Shown one piece after another: positions 38,646 to 49,491 of a DNA stretch of 64,000 nt (positions within the stretch are counted from its first letter, which is position 1; each line of letters starts with the position of its first letter). Position numbers and translations under genes: made by a program. The stretch covers positions 1-64,000 of the forward strand of contig NZ_JAQITF010000010.1 in the NCBI RefSeq assembly GCF_028618665.1, written 5' to 3'. Under the pieces are notes generated by a model. It did no database searches. It had not been told where the DNA came from and was given only the letters and a program-made list of their open reading frames with translations. This DNA is from Bartonella sp. AU16XJBT. GTDB lineage: Bacteria; Pseudomonadota; Alphaproteobacteria; Rhizobiales; Rhizobiaceae.

Positions 38646-38966
38646 ATGACAGATCATAGATTCCAGAACATCATTTTTATCGTGACCATGCTGCTTTTTA
38701 CAGCAGTGTTTGTATCCGATCTTTCTTATGCTGCTTCTGCTCCTAGTGGAGGTGGTTTTGGGAATCTTGATGGTGTTTTAGGCAACATTGTCACAATGAT
38801 GACGGGTGGAACGGCGAGGCTCATTGCCATTATATGTGTTGCTGCTGTAGGTATTGGTTGGATGTATGGCTTTATTGATTTACGCAAAGCAGCTTATTGT
38901 GTTCTGGGTATTGCTATTGTTTTTGGTGCCCCTACTCTCGTCACTAAATTAGCGGGCACAACATAG
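38646..38966 (+). CDS. virB2: VirB2, major pilin of the VirB/D4 secretion system
   Basis: 106 residues from MTDHRFQN; AGAGAGGT precedes this ATG, and the longer frame from 38586 adds 20 unlikely residues before the signal peptide. Signal peptide cleaved near SYA|AS, then a Gly-rich stretch and two hydrophobic helices (LIAIICVAAVGIGWMYG and CVLGIAIVFGAPTLV), the layout of VirB2 pilins. Forms the pilus of the T4SS. First gene of the virB operon; virB3 begins one base after its stop. Confidence 0.93.
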   Translation: MTDHRFQNIIFIVTMLLFTAVFVSDLSYAASAPSGGGFGNLDGVLGNIVTMMTGGTARLIAIICVAAVGIGWMYGFIDLRKAAYCVLGIAIVFGAPTLVTKLAGTT

Positions 38967-38967
38967 A

Positions 38968-39276
38968 ATGAATGAAGATACCCTTTTTCTTGCCTGTACA
39001 CGTCCAGCCATGTTTGCCGGTGTTACAATGGAAGCGATGGCGCTTAATGTCATGGCGACATCCATTCTTTTCATTTTGACCAGTGGTTTTACTATGTTTG
39101 GTCTTGGGATTGGGATGCACTTTATTTTGCGAGAAGTGACAAAGCATGACCACAACCAATTTCGCGTATTATTTGCATGGCTCAATACAAGAGGAAAGCA
39201 AAAAAACCTCAACCGATGGGGAGGAGGGTCTACCTCCCCCTTACGCCTTGTCCGCAATTATAAAGAACTAAGTTGA
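38968..39276 (+). CDS. virB3: VirB3, inner-membrane T4SS component
   Basis: 102 residues. N-terminal LFLACTRPAMFAGVTMEAM is the typical VirB3 opening ('xxRPxxxxGv'), followed by a hydrophobic segment (MATSILFILTSGFTMFGLG) and a basic tail. Partners VirB4 in pilus assembly. One base after virB2. Confidence 0.93.
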   Translation: MNEDTLFLACTRPAMFAGVTMEAMALNVMATSILFILTSGFTMFGLGIGMHFILREVTKHDHNQFRVLFAWLNTRGKQKNLNRWGGGSTSPLRLVRNYKELS

Positions 39277-39289
39277 AGGAACAAAAACG

Positions 39290-41653
39290 GTGAAACAGAT
39301 GTCAATGATGAAACGGGAAACTTTGCCTGAAGAATATATTCCCTATATACGCCACATCAACCATCATGTCATTGCTTTAAATTCTCGCTGTTTAATGATT
39401 GTGATGGCTGTTGAAGGTGTAAATTTTGACACTGCTGATATTGACCAATTAAATTCTTTACACAACCAATTAAATACTCTTTTGAAAAATATCGCAGATG
39501 AACGGGTTGCTTTATATTCTCACATCATCCGCCGTCGTGAAACAATTTATCCAGAAGGCCATTTTCTTTCGTCTTTTGCAACCACATTAGATGAAAAATA
39601 CAAAAAGAAAATGGTTTCGCAAGAGCTGTATCGAAATGATCTGTTTATTTCGCTGCTTTGGAATCCCGCAGCAGATAAAACACAACAACTGGCAGCATTT
39701 TTTCAGCGCTTGAGCAAAGCAAAAAAAACGCAATCTGAACCCGATGAAGAAGCTATTCATAAACTCGAAGAGTTAAGCCAAGATCTCATGCAAGGTTTAG
39801 AAGAATATGGAGTCCGTCTCCTATCAATCTATGAACATGAAGGACTTTTATTTTCCGAACAAAGTGAATTTCTCCACCAACTGGTGGGTGGAAGACGTGA
39901 ACGTATTCCACTCACATTTGGCACCATTGCCTCAACGATTTACTCAGATCGTGTTATTTTTGGGAAAGAAATTATCGAAATTCGCCATGAAAGCAATGAA
40001 CGCTTTGTCGGCATGTTTGGCTGGAAAGAATACCCTTCTAAAACACGTCCAGGAATGACCGATGGTTTGCTTACGGTACCATTTGAATTCATCTTAACAC
40101 AATCCTTTGTTTTTAAAAGTAAAGCGGCCGCCAATGCAATTATGAGTCGCAAGCAAAATCAAATGATTAATGCAGCCGACCGTGCGAGCTCACAAATTGA
40201 TGCATTGGATGAGGCCCTGGATGATTTAGAGTCAAACCGTTTTGTTTTGGGTGAACATCACATTTCTTTAGCTGTTTTTGCCGATCATCCCAAAATATTG
40301 ACTGAGAACTTATCAAAAGCACGCTCCCATTTAACCAATGGGGGAGCCGTGATAGCCAGAGAAGATTTAGGACTAGAAGCCGCATGGTGGGCGCAATTGC
40401 CTGGAAACTTTAGCTATCGTGCGCGTTCAGGCGCCATTACCAGTAGAAACTTTGCCGCTTTATCGCCCTTCCATTCTTTCCCCGTTGGCAAATTGAATGA
40501 TAATATTTGGGGGGCTGCTGTCGCATTGCTAAAAACACAAGCTGCTTCACCTTACTATTTTAATTTTCATTATGGTGATCTTGGAAATACTTTTGTTTGT
40601 GGTCCATCGGGATCTGGTAAAACAGTGATTGTTAATTTTCTTCTTGCACAATTACAAAAACACAATCCGACCATGGTTTTTTTTGACAAAGATCAAGGCG
40701 CAGAGATTTTTGTACGCGCTGGAGGTGGAAAATATAAACCTTTAAAAAATGGACAGCCTACCGGTATTGCGCCCTTAAAGGGCATGGAATACAGCGAAAA
40801 AAATAAAATCTTTCTTCGTAATTGGATCTTAAAGCTTGTGAGCACTGAAGGGCAAATCGTGACCGAAGAAGAACGACAAGATATCGCCAAAGCCATCGAT
40901 TCTTTAGAAAACTTACCCCCAACACAGCGCTCTCTTGGTGCCCTTCAACTGTTTTTTGACAACACATCCAAAGAAGGGATTGCCATACGGCTACAACGCT
41001 GGATTAGAGGCAATGATTTAGGATGGGTTTTTGATAATGATCAAGATGATCTCAATTTAAATGCACAATTCATTGGCTATGACATGACCGATTTCTTAGA
41101 TAACGAAGAAATTCGGCGTCCCTTGATGATGTATCTCTTTCACCGCATTCTTGATCTGATTGACGGACGGCGCATCATTATTGTCGTTGATGAGTTCTGG
41201 AAAGCTTTAGAAGATGATTCATTCAAAGCTTTTGCGCAAGATCGGCTCAAAACAATCCGTAAACAAAATGGCATGATGCTCTTTGCAACACAAAGCCCCA
41301 AAGATGCTTTAAACTCCACAATCGCGCACACAATTATTGAGCAATGCCCCACCCAAATATTTTTCCCAAATCAAAAAGCAAATTACAAGGATTATGTTGA
41401 AGCTTTCAAACTTACTGAGCGTGAATTTGAACTGATACAGTCAGAATTAAGCAGAGAATCCCGTCGTTTTCTTATCAAACAAGGACAAAGTTCCGTCGTT
41501 GCAGAACTTAACTTACGCGAAATGAACGATGAGATCGCCGTTTTAAGCGGTACAACCAAAAATATTGAACTCATGAATGAAATTATAAATGAATATGGAG
41601 CAGATCCTGAAAAATGGCTGCCCATATTTTATCAAAGGAGAAAAAATCAATGA
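39290..41653 (+). CDS. virB4: VirB4, T4SS assembly ATPase
   Basis: 787 residues from a GTG start (GAAGGA upstream). N-terminal CagE/TrbE/VirB4 domain, then the ATPase: Walker A CGPSGSGKT near residue 437, Walker B RIIIVVDEFWKAL near 627, and the ATQSPKDA motif near 663. Energises pilus biogenesis and substrate transfer at the inner membrane. Full length for the family; its 3' end overlaps the start of virB5 by a few bases. Confidence 0.96.
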   Translation: MKQMSMMKRETLPEEYIPYIRHINHHVIALNSRCLMIVMAVEGVNFDTADIDQLNSLHNQLNTLLKNIADERVALYSHIIRRRETIYPEGHFLSSFATTLDEKYKKKMVSQELYRNDLFISLLWNPAADKTQQLAAFFQRLSKAKKTQSEPDEEAIHKLEELSQDLMQGLEEYGVRLLSIYEHEGLLFSEQSEFLHQLVGGRRERIPLTFGTIASTIYSDRVIFGKEIIEIRHESNERFVGMFGWKEYPSKTRPGMTDGLLTVPFEFILTQSFVFKSKAAANAIMSRKQNQMINAADRASSQIDALDEALDDLESNRFVLGEHHISLAVFADHPKILTENLSKARSHLTNGGAVIAREDLGLEAAWWAQLPGNFSYRARSGAITSRNFAALSPFHSFPVGKLNDNIWGAAVALLKTQAASPYYFNFHYGDLGNTFVCGPSGSGKTVIVNFLLAQLQKHNPTMVFFDKDQGAEIFVRAGGGKYKPLKNGQPTGIAPLKGMEYSEKNKIFLRNWILKLVSTEGQIVTEEERQDIAKAIDSLENLPPTQRSLGALQLFFDNTSKEGIAIRLQRWIRGNDLGWVFDNDQDDLNLNAQFIGYDMTDFLDNEEIRRPLMMYLFHRILDLIDGRRIIIVVDEFWKALEDDSFKAFAQDRLKTIRKQNGMMLFATQSPKDALNSTIAHTIIEQCPTQIFFPNQKANYKDYVEAFKLTEREFELIQSELSRESRRFLIKQGQSSVVAELNLREMNDEIAVLSGTTKNIELMNEIINEYGADPEKWLPIFYQRRKNQ

Positions 41654-42189
41654 AAAAATATGGCTTAGTAACATTGTTATCTTTTTCTTTTATTTCTCAT
41701 GCACTCTCACAAATGTCCCCCGATGCAGATGAATATTATAAACAAGCTCTCGAAAACACCCAAAAATTAGATGCTGCAAAATCAGAAACCGCAGAAACCA
41801 TTTATAAAACTGCAACTGAAACGACAAAAAAAATCAACGAAATAAAAGAACAACTTGAACAACTTAAATCACAAATAAATACAACAGAAACAACAGCTGA
41901 AGCTGAAACAGAGACGGAAAAAAAGTCTAAACTTGAAAAATTGCAGAAACTTCAGACCCTTCAGCAAGAGCTTCAAGTGAAAGCTTCTCTTCTTCAAGCG
42001 GATCTTCAGGCAAGTTCTTTAAAACTTCAGTCTTTGGCGATGATTCAAGCAAGAGATACGAAGACAAAAGATGAGCTGCGTGAAGAAAAGGAGCAAAAAA
42101 AGCATAAATATATCCAAGCACAATTAAAAGAAAAAGAAGAAAAATTAAAAGAAAAAATTGGAAGTACTGGTGCAGATGTCAGACTATAG
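41650..42189 (+). CDS. virB5: VirB5, minor pilus component
   Basis: 179 residues from MKKYGLVTLLSFSF; AAGGAG sits 8 bases upstream. Signal peptide cleaved near SHA|LS or ALS|QM, then a nearly all-helical, Lys/Glu/Gln-rich protein with long coiled-coil stretches, as in VirB5/TraC. In Bartonella this position encodes the immunodominant '17-kDa antigen'. Overlaps the virB4 stop (4 bases) and virB6 start. Confidence 0.9.
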   Translation: MKKYGLVTLLSFSFISHALSQMSPDADEYYKQALENTQKLDAAKSETAETIYKTATETTKKINEIKEQLEQLKSQINTTETTAEAETETEKKSKLEKLQKLQTLQQELQVKASLLQADLQASSLKLQSLAMIQARDTKTKDELREEKEQKKHKYIQAQLKEKEEKLKEKIGSTGADVRL

Positions 42190-43156
42190 TTTCTCTCCCT
42201 TTGAAAGCATTTCTGGGTATATTTTAAAACCTCTCGACAATGTGATGAACACAACGGTGAGTGGTTTATCTTCTGCTATTTCAGCACCCTTAAATCTTGC
42301 CGCAATCATTTTTATCTTTCTTTATGGCTATAATGTTATGACAGGTCGCGTTGCGCTTTCCATGCATAGCCTTCTCAATAATGTTGTTAAAATCGTCGTT
42401 GTGACAACAATGGCAACGAATGCGGATACATTTAATACGTATGTCAAAGATATTTTCTTCAATGATTTGTCCAACGCGATTGGGAATGCTTTGAACAGTA
42501 ATCCTGCAAGCTCTAATGTTTTTGATTTTATTTTGTTGCAGGCCAGTTCTCGCTATCAAGAAGTCTTATACAATGCTTGGTTTTTTGAAAAAATCGTTGT
42601 GGGGCTTCTTGGTTCTATCATGCTTCTAGCCGTTATTCTCTTTTGTATAGGTGGTTTTGTTGTCCAAATGTTTGCACAAGTTGCACTCGTGATGATTATA
42701 GGTCTTGGACCTCTGTTCATTAGTTTATATTTGTTCAATGCAACGCGAAAATACACCGATGCATGGATTACAACTTTGATCAATTTTACCATTTTACAAG
42801 TTCTCGTGATCATGCTTGGAACAATTATATGTCAAGTAATCCTACAGGTCCTCAAAGTTTCATATGAATCAATCTACATTCTTTTCCCCCCTGTCATCGT
42901 CATTTCGATCATAGGGGTTATTATCTTCCGTGCGCTTCCCGGAATTGCAACAGCACTGGCCTCTGGCGGACCATACTTTAGCGCTGGTGTCTCTTCAGGA
43001 GGACAGATTTTCACAATGGTTGCCAATGGAGTAAGATCAAGTGGTAATGCAATAAAAAGTGCCACTTTACAAATCTCAGGAGCTGCCGGTAAAGGTGCGG
43101 CAGGCGCGGCGGCAAAAGCAGGAAAATCTGGAGGTGGTGGTCGTGGACGGTTTTAA
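42176..43156 (+). CDS. virB6: VirB6, polytopic inner-membrane channel component
   Basis: 326 residues from MSDYSFSPF. Five or more membrane helices (about 40-55, 65-80, 140-190, 200-235, 240-265) with the TrbL/VirB6 pattern FAQVALVMIIGLGPLFISLY, ending in a Gly/Ala/Lys-rich tail (AGKGAAGAAAKAGKSGGG). Starts inside the end of virB5. A strong stem-loop follows in the 211-base gap before virB7. Confidence 0.93.
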   Translation: MSDYSFSPFESISGYILKPLDNVMNTTVSGLSSAISAPLNLAAIIFIFLYGYNVMTGRVALSMHSLLNNVVKIVVVTTMATNADTFNTYVKDIFFNDLSNAIGNALNSNPASSNVFDFILLQASSRYQEVLYNAWFFEKIVVGLLGSIMLLAVILFCIGGFVVQMFAQVALVMIIGLGPLFISLYLFNATRKYTDAWITTLINFTILQVLVIMLGTIICQVILQVLKVSYESIYILFPPVIVISIIGVIIFRALPGIATALASGGPYFSAGVSSGGQIFTMVANGVRSSGNAIKSATLQISGAAGKGAAGAAAKAGKSGGGGRGRF

Positions 43157-43201
43157 GATAAAGCACTTACTTAAAAGAATAAGCATTTTTGTTTTTGCCT
43201 T

Positions 43202-43223
43202 GCGTGCGCCCTTTGGCGCACGC
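43202..43223 (+). other. Perfect 9-bp stem-loop between virB6 and virB7
   Basis: GCGTGCGCC, CTTT, GGCGCACGC, far more GC-rich than its surroundings and without a T run, 45 bases after the virB6 stop. It could protect or process the polycistronic mRNA or attenuate downstream genes. Confidence 0.7.
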
Positions 43224-43367
43224 CCCGTGATCTTGTTCCATGAAAGTCGTAACATTTTGGTTCTTACAGCAAAACCAAGCACAATCTTGCATCACATAAA
43301 CTTGTAAAAGTGTTCAAAATAAAAGGCTCTCATGCATTGTATTCCAAGATATTTGTGAGTTCAAAAA

Positions 43368-45195
<1,828 letters not shown>

Positions 45196-45203
<8 letters not shown>

Positions 45204-46374
45204 CGCCGTGGATGAAAAAAACATTAATGATCGTGATACCATAAAAAATGCTCAAGGAAAAAGTCAACAGAGCAATGTAGGCAAAGCAATCGCCCTTGTT
45301 ATTCTTTTCAGTGTCTGTCTTTATTTAGCCTATTCAACGCTTGTTACAGACAAAAAACAACCTACAGAGAAAAAACAAGCGATTGAATCTTTAAAAGAAG
45401 GAAAAGTTATCAAACAAACAGAACTTTTCCGCCCTGCAAAGCCTACCTCCCCTTCCCTTGAACAGGCGCACCGAAATAACGCTCTGTTACCCAAAGTCGA
45501 GCTACCAACCCCCAAGATCAATCAATTAAATTCTGACGATCCTCTGTTGGAAGCAGCACAACGTGCTCCTGTATTAGCTTATGCGAATGCACAACAAGGC
45601 AAAACAGTTTCACAAATCAATAAAAACGCTTTGCCTCACCAACTGGAAAGCAAGCCTGATGAAACAACACAACGCTTTAATCATCTTCTCAAACCCACAG
45701 TGCTTGAAGGTATTCGTGCTTCAACCCTTGGCAATCGAAATTATATCATCACGATGGGAACTTCTATCCCTTGTATCTTAGAAACAGCCATCAACAGTGA
45801 TCAACAAGGTTTTGCCAGTTGTATCATCTCCAGAGATATTTTATCAGACAATGGTCGTGTTGTGCTTCTTGATAAAGGCACCCAAATTGTTGGTGAGTAT
45901 CGCGCCGGATTGAAAAAAGGCCAAAAACGTCTCTTTGTGCTATGGAATAGAGCCAAAACCCCCAATGGTATCATTATATCCTTAGCTTCACCGGCAACAG
46001 ACAGTTTAGGACGCTCTGGTATTGACGGTGATATTGATAATCATTGGTTAGAGAGGATTGGATCTGCACTTCTTGTATCCCTGATAAAAGATGTAACAAA
46101 CTATGCCAATAAACGTTTATCAAAAAAACAAGACAAAGAAGAGCATGAAACACTCTCTTCAGGACAAAACATTGCAAATATTATTGTCGAAAATTACGCC
46201 AATATTCCTCCAACCTTATCCAAAAACCAAGGGGAAATGGTGAACGTTTTCGTTGCCCGCGATTTGGATTTTTCCGGCGTTTATAAATTAAAAGTCATCG
46301 AAAACAAAAAACAGATTATCAATCGAGCTGTTTCAAGAAACTTTTACAAAAACTCTGCGATACCTTTAGAATGA
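45196..46374 (+). CDS. virB10: VirB10, energy-sensing core component
   Basis: 392 residues. Cytosolic N-terminus, one membrane helix (AIALVILFSVCLYLAYSTL, ~29-47), Pro/Lys-rich linker, then the C-terminal barrel domain with IITMGTSIPCILETAINSD, FASCIISRDILSDNGRVVLL, DKGTQIVGEY and SLASPATDSLGRSGIDGDID. Links inner and outer membranes. Overlaps virB9 and virB11 by 8 and 4 bases. Confidence 0.95.
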
Positions 46375-47441
46375 ACCAAACCTTACATACCATGAGCGAT
46401 GAAACCGTCGCGATTGTTCTCACAAAACTTGAACCCATCAGTGCTTTTTTGAAAGATGAGAGTCTTTTTGAAATTGTTATCAATCGTCCCTATCAAGTAA
46501 TGACGGAAGGGATAGATGGCTGGAAAACAGTAGAAGCACCGGCTCTCTCTTTTAATGAGCTTATGGGGATTGCGAAAGTTGTCGCGTCTTATTCCAAGCA
46601 AAATATATCAAATAAGAATCCAATCTTATCAGCGACCCTCCCAGGCAATGAGCGCATTCAAATTGTCATTCCACCCGCTGTCGAAAAGGACACAATTAGT
46701 ATGACAATTCGCAAACCATCATCGCAGAATTTTTCTCTCGAAGAGCTTGCCAATAAAGGTCTCTTCTCGCTATGTGAGCAGGTATCTTTCACGCCATTGA
46801 ATGATTATCATACGCGTTTTAATGAACTCAAAATCATCGAACATAATTTAGCCAATGCTTATTGCAATAAAGACTTTGTCTCCTTTTTAAATCAAGCTGT
46901 AAAATGCCAGAAAAATATTTTGATTGCGGGAAAGACTGGTTCGGGGAAAACAACATTATCAAAAGCATTGATCGCCAAAATTCCTCAAGACGAGCGTATT
47001 ATCACCATTGAAGACACACAAGAATTGGTGATACCGCACCCTAACCATGTCTCGATGATCTATTCAAAAGATGGACAAGGTTTAGCTTCTGTTGGCCCCA
47101 AAGAATTGCTTGAATCATCTTTACGGATGCGTCCTGATCGTATTCTTTTGCAAGAACTTCGAGATGGTACAGCCTTTTATTATATCCGCAATGTCAATTC
47201 TGGCCATCCAGGCTCCATTACGACGGTTCATGCCTCAACAGCTCTTGCTGCCTTTGAGCAAATGACCCTTTTGGTTAAAGAAAGTGAGGGAGGGGGTGAT
47301 TTAGAACGTGATGATATTCGAGGTCTATTGATTTCAATGATTGATATCATCATCCAATGCAAACGGGTTGAAGGAAAATTTAAGGTCACAGAAATTTATT
47401 ATGACCCATTCAAACAACGAAACATCTTTGGCGGTAACTAA
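46371..47441 (+). CDS. virB11: VirB11, hexameric traffic ATPase
   Basis: 356 residues. N-terminal domain 1-150, then the RecA-like domain: Walker A GKTGSGKTT at ~187-195, IITIEDTQELVIPHPNH (Asp box), LRMRPDRILLQELRDG (Walker B) and GHPGSITTVHAS (His box). Works with VirB4 and VirD4 to power pilus formation and export. Last gene of the continuous virB run; biaA follows 68 bases later. Confidence 0.96.
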   Translation: MNQTLHTMSDETVAIVLTKLEPISAFLKDESLFEIVINRPYQVMTEGIDGWKTVEAPALSFNELMGIAKVVASYSKQNISNKNPILSATLPGNERIQIVIPPAVEKDTISMTIRKPSSQNFSLEELANKGLFSLCEQVSFTPLNDYHTRFNELKIIEHNLANAYCNKDFVSFLNQAVKCQKNILIAGKTGSGKTTLSKALIAKIPQDERIITIEDTQELVIPHPNHVSMIYSKDGQGLASVGPKELLESSLRMRPDRILLQELRDGTAFYYIRNVNSGHPGSITTVHASTALAAFEQMTLLVKESEGGGDLERDDIRGLLISMIDIIIQCKRVEGKFKVTEIYYDPFKQRNIFGGN

Positions 47442-47509
47442 AGATAAAACACGCCTGCTAAAAAAGGTTTGTTTATGGCAATTATTGAAAAGCTGGAAAG
47501 GAAGAATAA

Positions 47510-47716
47510 ATGCTGACAAAGACGACAGAAAATCTTTTATCGATGACAGCGGAAGAGTTGAAAAAACGTCGTAAAGCGGTTGATACAGCGATCAGCACCC
47601 ATGCAATAGAGGGAATAACACTTCATTCCACAACGCTCAAAATTTTAGAAGAATATGCGAGAGGGAATATTTCACTAGAGGAATTTAATACTCTTATGGA
47701 CAATGCTAGATTATAA
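47510..47716 (+). CDS. biaA: BiaA, FIC-inhibiting antitoxin of BepA
   Basis: 68 residues. A small helical protein of the VbhA/class I Fic antitoxin type: the inhibitory motif (S/T)xxxE(G/N) is STHAIEG at residues 30-36; the glutamate would block ATP binding in the FIC pocket of BepA. The second half (LKILEEYARGNISLEEFNTL) is the usual antitoxin tail. AGGAAG precedes the ATG. The stop is 10 bases before the BepA ATG, with the BepA ribosome site TAAGGAGG overlapping the stop, so they are coupled. Name by context and motif. Confidence 0.88.
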   Translation: MLTKTTENLLSMTAEELKKRRKAVDTAISTHAIEGITLHSTTLKILEEYARGNISLEEFNTLMDNARL

Positions 47717-47726
47717 GGAGGTAACA

Positions 47727-49343
47727 ATGCCAAAAGCAAAAGGAATCCCTTCACCTTATCATTATACTTACCCTAAAAGCGTCACGCTAAAAAATAAACA
47801 TGGAATAAAGAACCTTAACGCCTTTCTTGACAAATGTTCCCATGAATCAGCAAAAGCAATAGTCAATTTACGCGAAGAACCATCGCCACAACGATTTGAT
47901 TCATCCTATCTAAAATATCTTCATTATCAGTTATTTAAAACAACGTTTGAATGGGCTGGCCATACCCGCAATGAACACTTTACATTTGCAGATGGCACCA
48001 CTGCCACCATGCCAGAAATGAAAAGAACAGGCTGGGAACATGCTTTTGCAATCGGTAATGAAGTTCAAGAAGGCTTACAACAATTAGATCAAACGCTTAG
48101 CCAAAAGAATAATTTGCAAGGCTTATCGCGCGAAGAATTTAACTCTGAAGCAATAAACTTATTTAACTCTCTCAACCAAATCCATCCATTCAGAGAAGGA
48201 AATGGACGCACACAACGAATCTTTTTTGAAAAACTTGCTCAAGCCGCAAACCATCAACTTGAATTTTCGCTTGTCACAAAAGAACGCATGATGCTTGCCA
48301 GTATTGCAGTAGCAGAAAACGGCGATCTAGAACCTATGCAACATCTTTTTGAAGATATTTCCAATCCAGAAAAGACATGTCTTTTACAAGAATTTATGGA
48401 TAACATGAAGAATCTCAGTCGCAAGGTTAATGATCGCCCTGTTATGGTTGCAAAAGAAGGTGAAACTTACACAGGCACCTACAGAGGTGCTGGTCATGAA
48501 AGTTTTACCTTCAACGTGAAAGGTGCTTACATCATCGGAAATAAAGAACATCTCACACCAGAACAAATAAAAACATTAAAACCCGGTGATAAAATTACTT
48601 TTACAGCTCCCCAAGCCCAAGAGCTTGAACAAACACTCATTCCTGAAGAAAAATTAGCCCCTTTGACAAAAAATGAAAAAGCCGAAATGATTGCAGAAGA
48701 TGCCTGTGTCCACACAACTCGAGACCAAATTCAAAAGTTAGCAAAAATTGTTTATGGCAATGCAAAAACATTAGACAAACAGATGGTCGCGATTATTAAA
48801 AATCCAGCCTTAGGTCAACAGCTCGCCAATCAGATTGAAAGAGCACCAGACTCTGTTGCTCATCTTGCAGGCTTCAGTTTATTTGCACTACAAAATCAGG
48901 CACGTGCAAATGCTAAAAATCATGTTGATATGCTCTGTAGTGCTGTTACAAATTTCGCCCATGCTGTAAAACATGCGGAGAAGGCAATTACGCAAGAACA
49001 TGCAACAGAACAAGCTCGCCGTGCAAAAATAGTAGAAATGCCAAGTAAAAACTTGCAAGATCTTTTTTCCTTGCCAAAAGAATTACAGCAAGAAGCTTTA
49101 GCAAAAAATCCTGAACTTCGAAAAGAGCTGACTACCTTTGTAAAAAACATCAATAGCCGTCTCTCAGAAAATGAACATAAAGCTGTCAAAAATAATGAGT
49201 ATGAGACATTGGCTCAAAGCATTGGTGTATCAGAAAATAAAGCCAAAAAAATTACACAAACCGTTAAGCAAGCCCAAGAAGTACACCAACAAGTTTGCAC
49301 GCGCACAGTCAACCGTTCAAATGTACTCGCTATGGCCGGCTAA
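47727..49343 (+). CDS. bepA: BepA, FIC-OB-BID effector with intact FIC motif
   Basis: 538 residues from MPKAKGIPSP (TAAGGAGG 7 bases upstream; an in-frame ATG 24 bases earlier overlaps biaA). FIC domain ~15-200 with the complete motif HPFREGNGRTQR at 153-164 (catalytic His, acidic residue, GNGRxxR), predicting AMP transfer to a host protein. OB-fold ~215-300. BID domain ~315-460 ('KIVYGNAKTLDKQM', 'LAGFSLFALQNQARANA') recognised by VirD4. Positively charged C-terminus ending RSNVLAMAG. B. henselae BepA is known to act at the host plasma membrane via its BID domain. Confidence 0.95.
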   Translation: MPKAKGIPSPYHYTYPKSVTLKNKHGIKNLNAFLDKCSHESAKAIVNLREEPSPQRFDSSYLKYLHYQLFKTTFEWAGHTRNEHFTFADGTTATMPEMKRTGWEHAFAIGNEVQEGLQQLDQTLSQKNNLQGLSREEFNSEAINLFNSLNQIHPFREGNGRTQRIFFEKLAQAANHQLEFSLVTKERMMLASIAVAENGDLEPMQHLFEDISNPEKTCLLQEFMDNMKNLSRKVNDRPVMVAKEGETYTGTYRGAGHESFTFNVKGAYIIGNKEHLTPEQIKTLKPGDKITFTAPQAQELEQTLIPEEKLAPLTKNEKAEMIAEDACVHTTRDQIQKLAKIVYGNAKTLDKQMVAIIKNPALGQQLANQIERAPDSVAHLAGFSLFALQNQARANAKNHVDMLCSAVTNFAHAVKHAEKAITQEHATEQARRAKIVEMPSKNLQDLFSLPKELQQEALAKNPELRKELTTFVKNINSRLSENEHKAVKNNEYETLAQSIGVSENKAKKITQTVKQAQEVHQQVCTRTVNRSNVLAMAG

Positions 49344-49491
49344 GGATGGATAAAACCTTCCTTTTTCATGAGTAAGGCGCATAAACGAAAACGGGTTAGC
49401 ATTATCTTGCAGCTTTGCAAAAAGAGTATTACACAGCTGAAAAAAAGAGCATTTCACAGCAAATTCTAAAGAGAATTGAAAGTAAAATACA

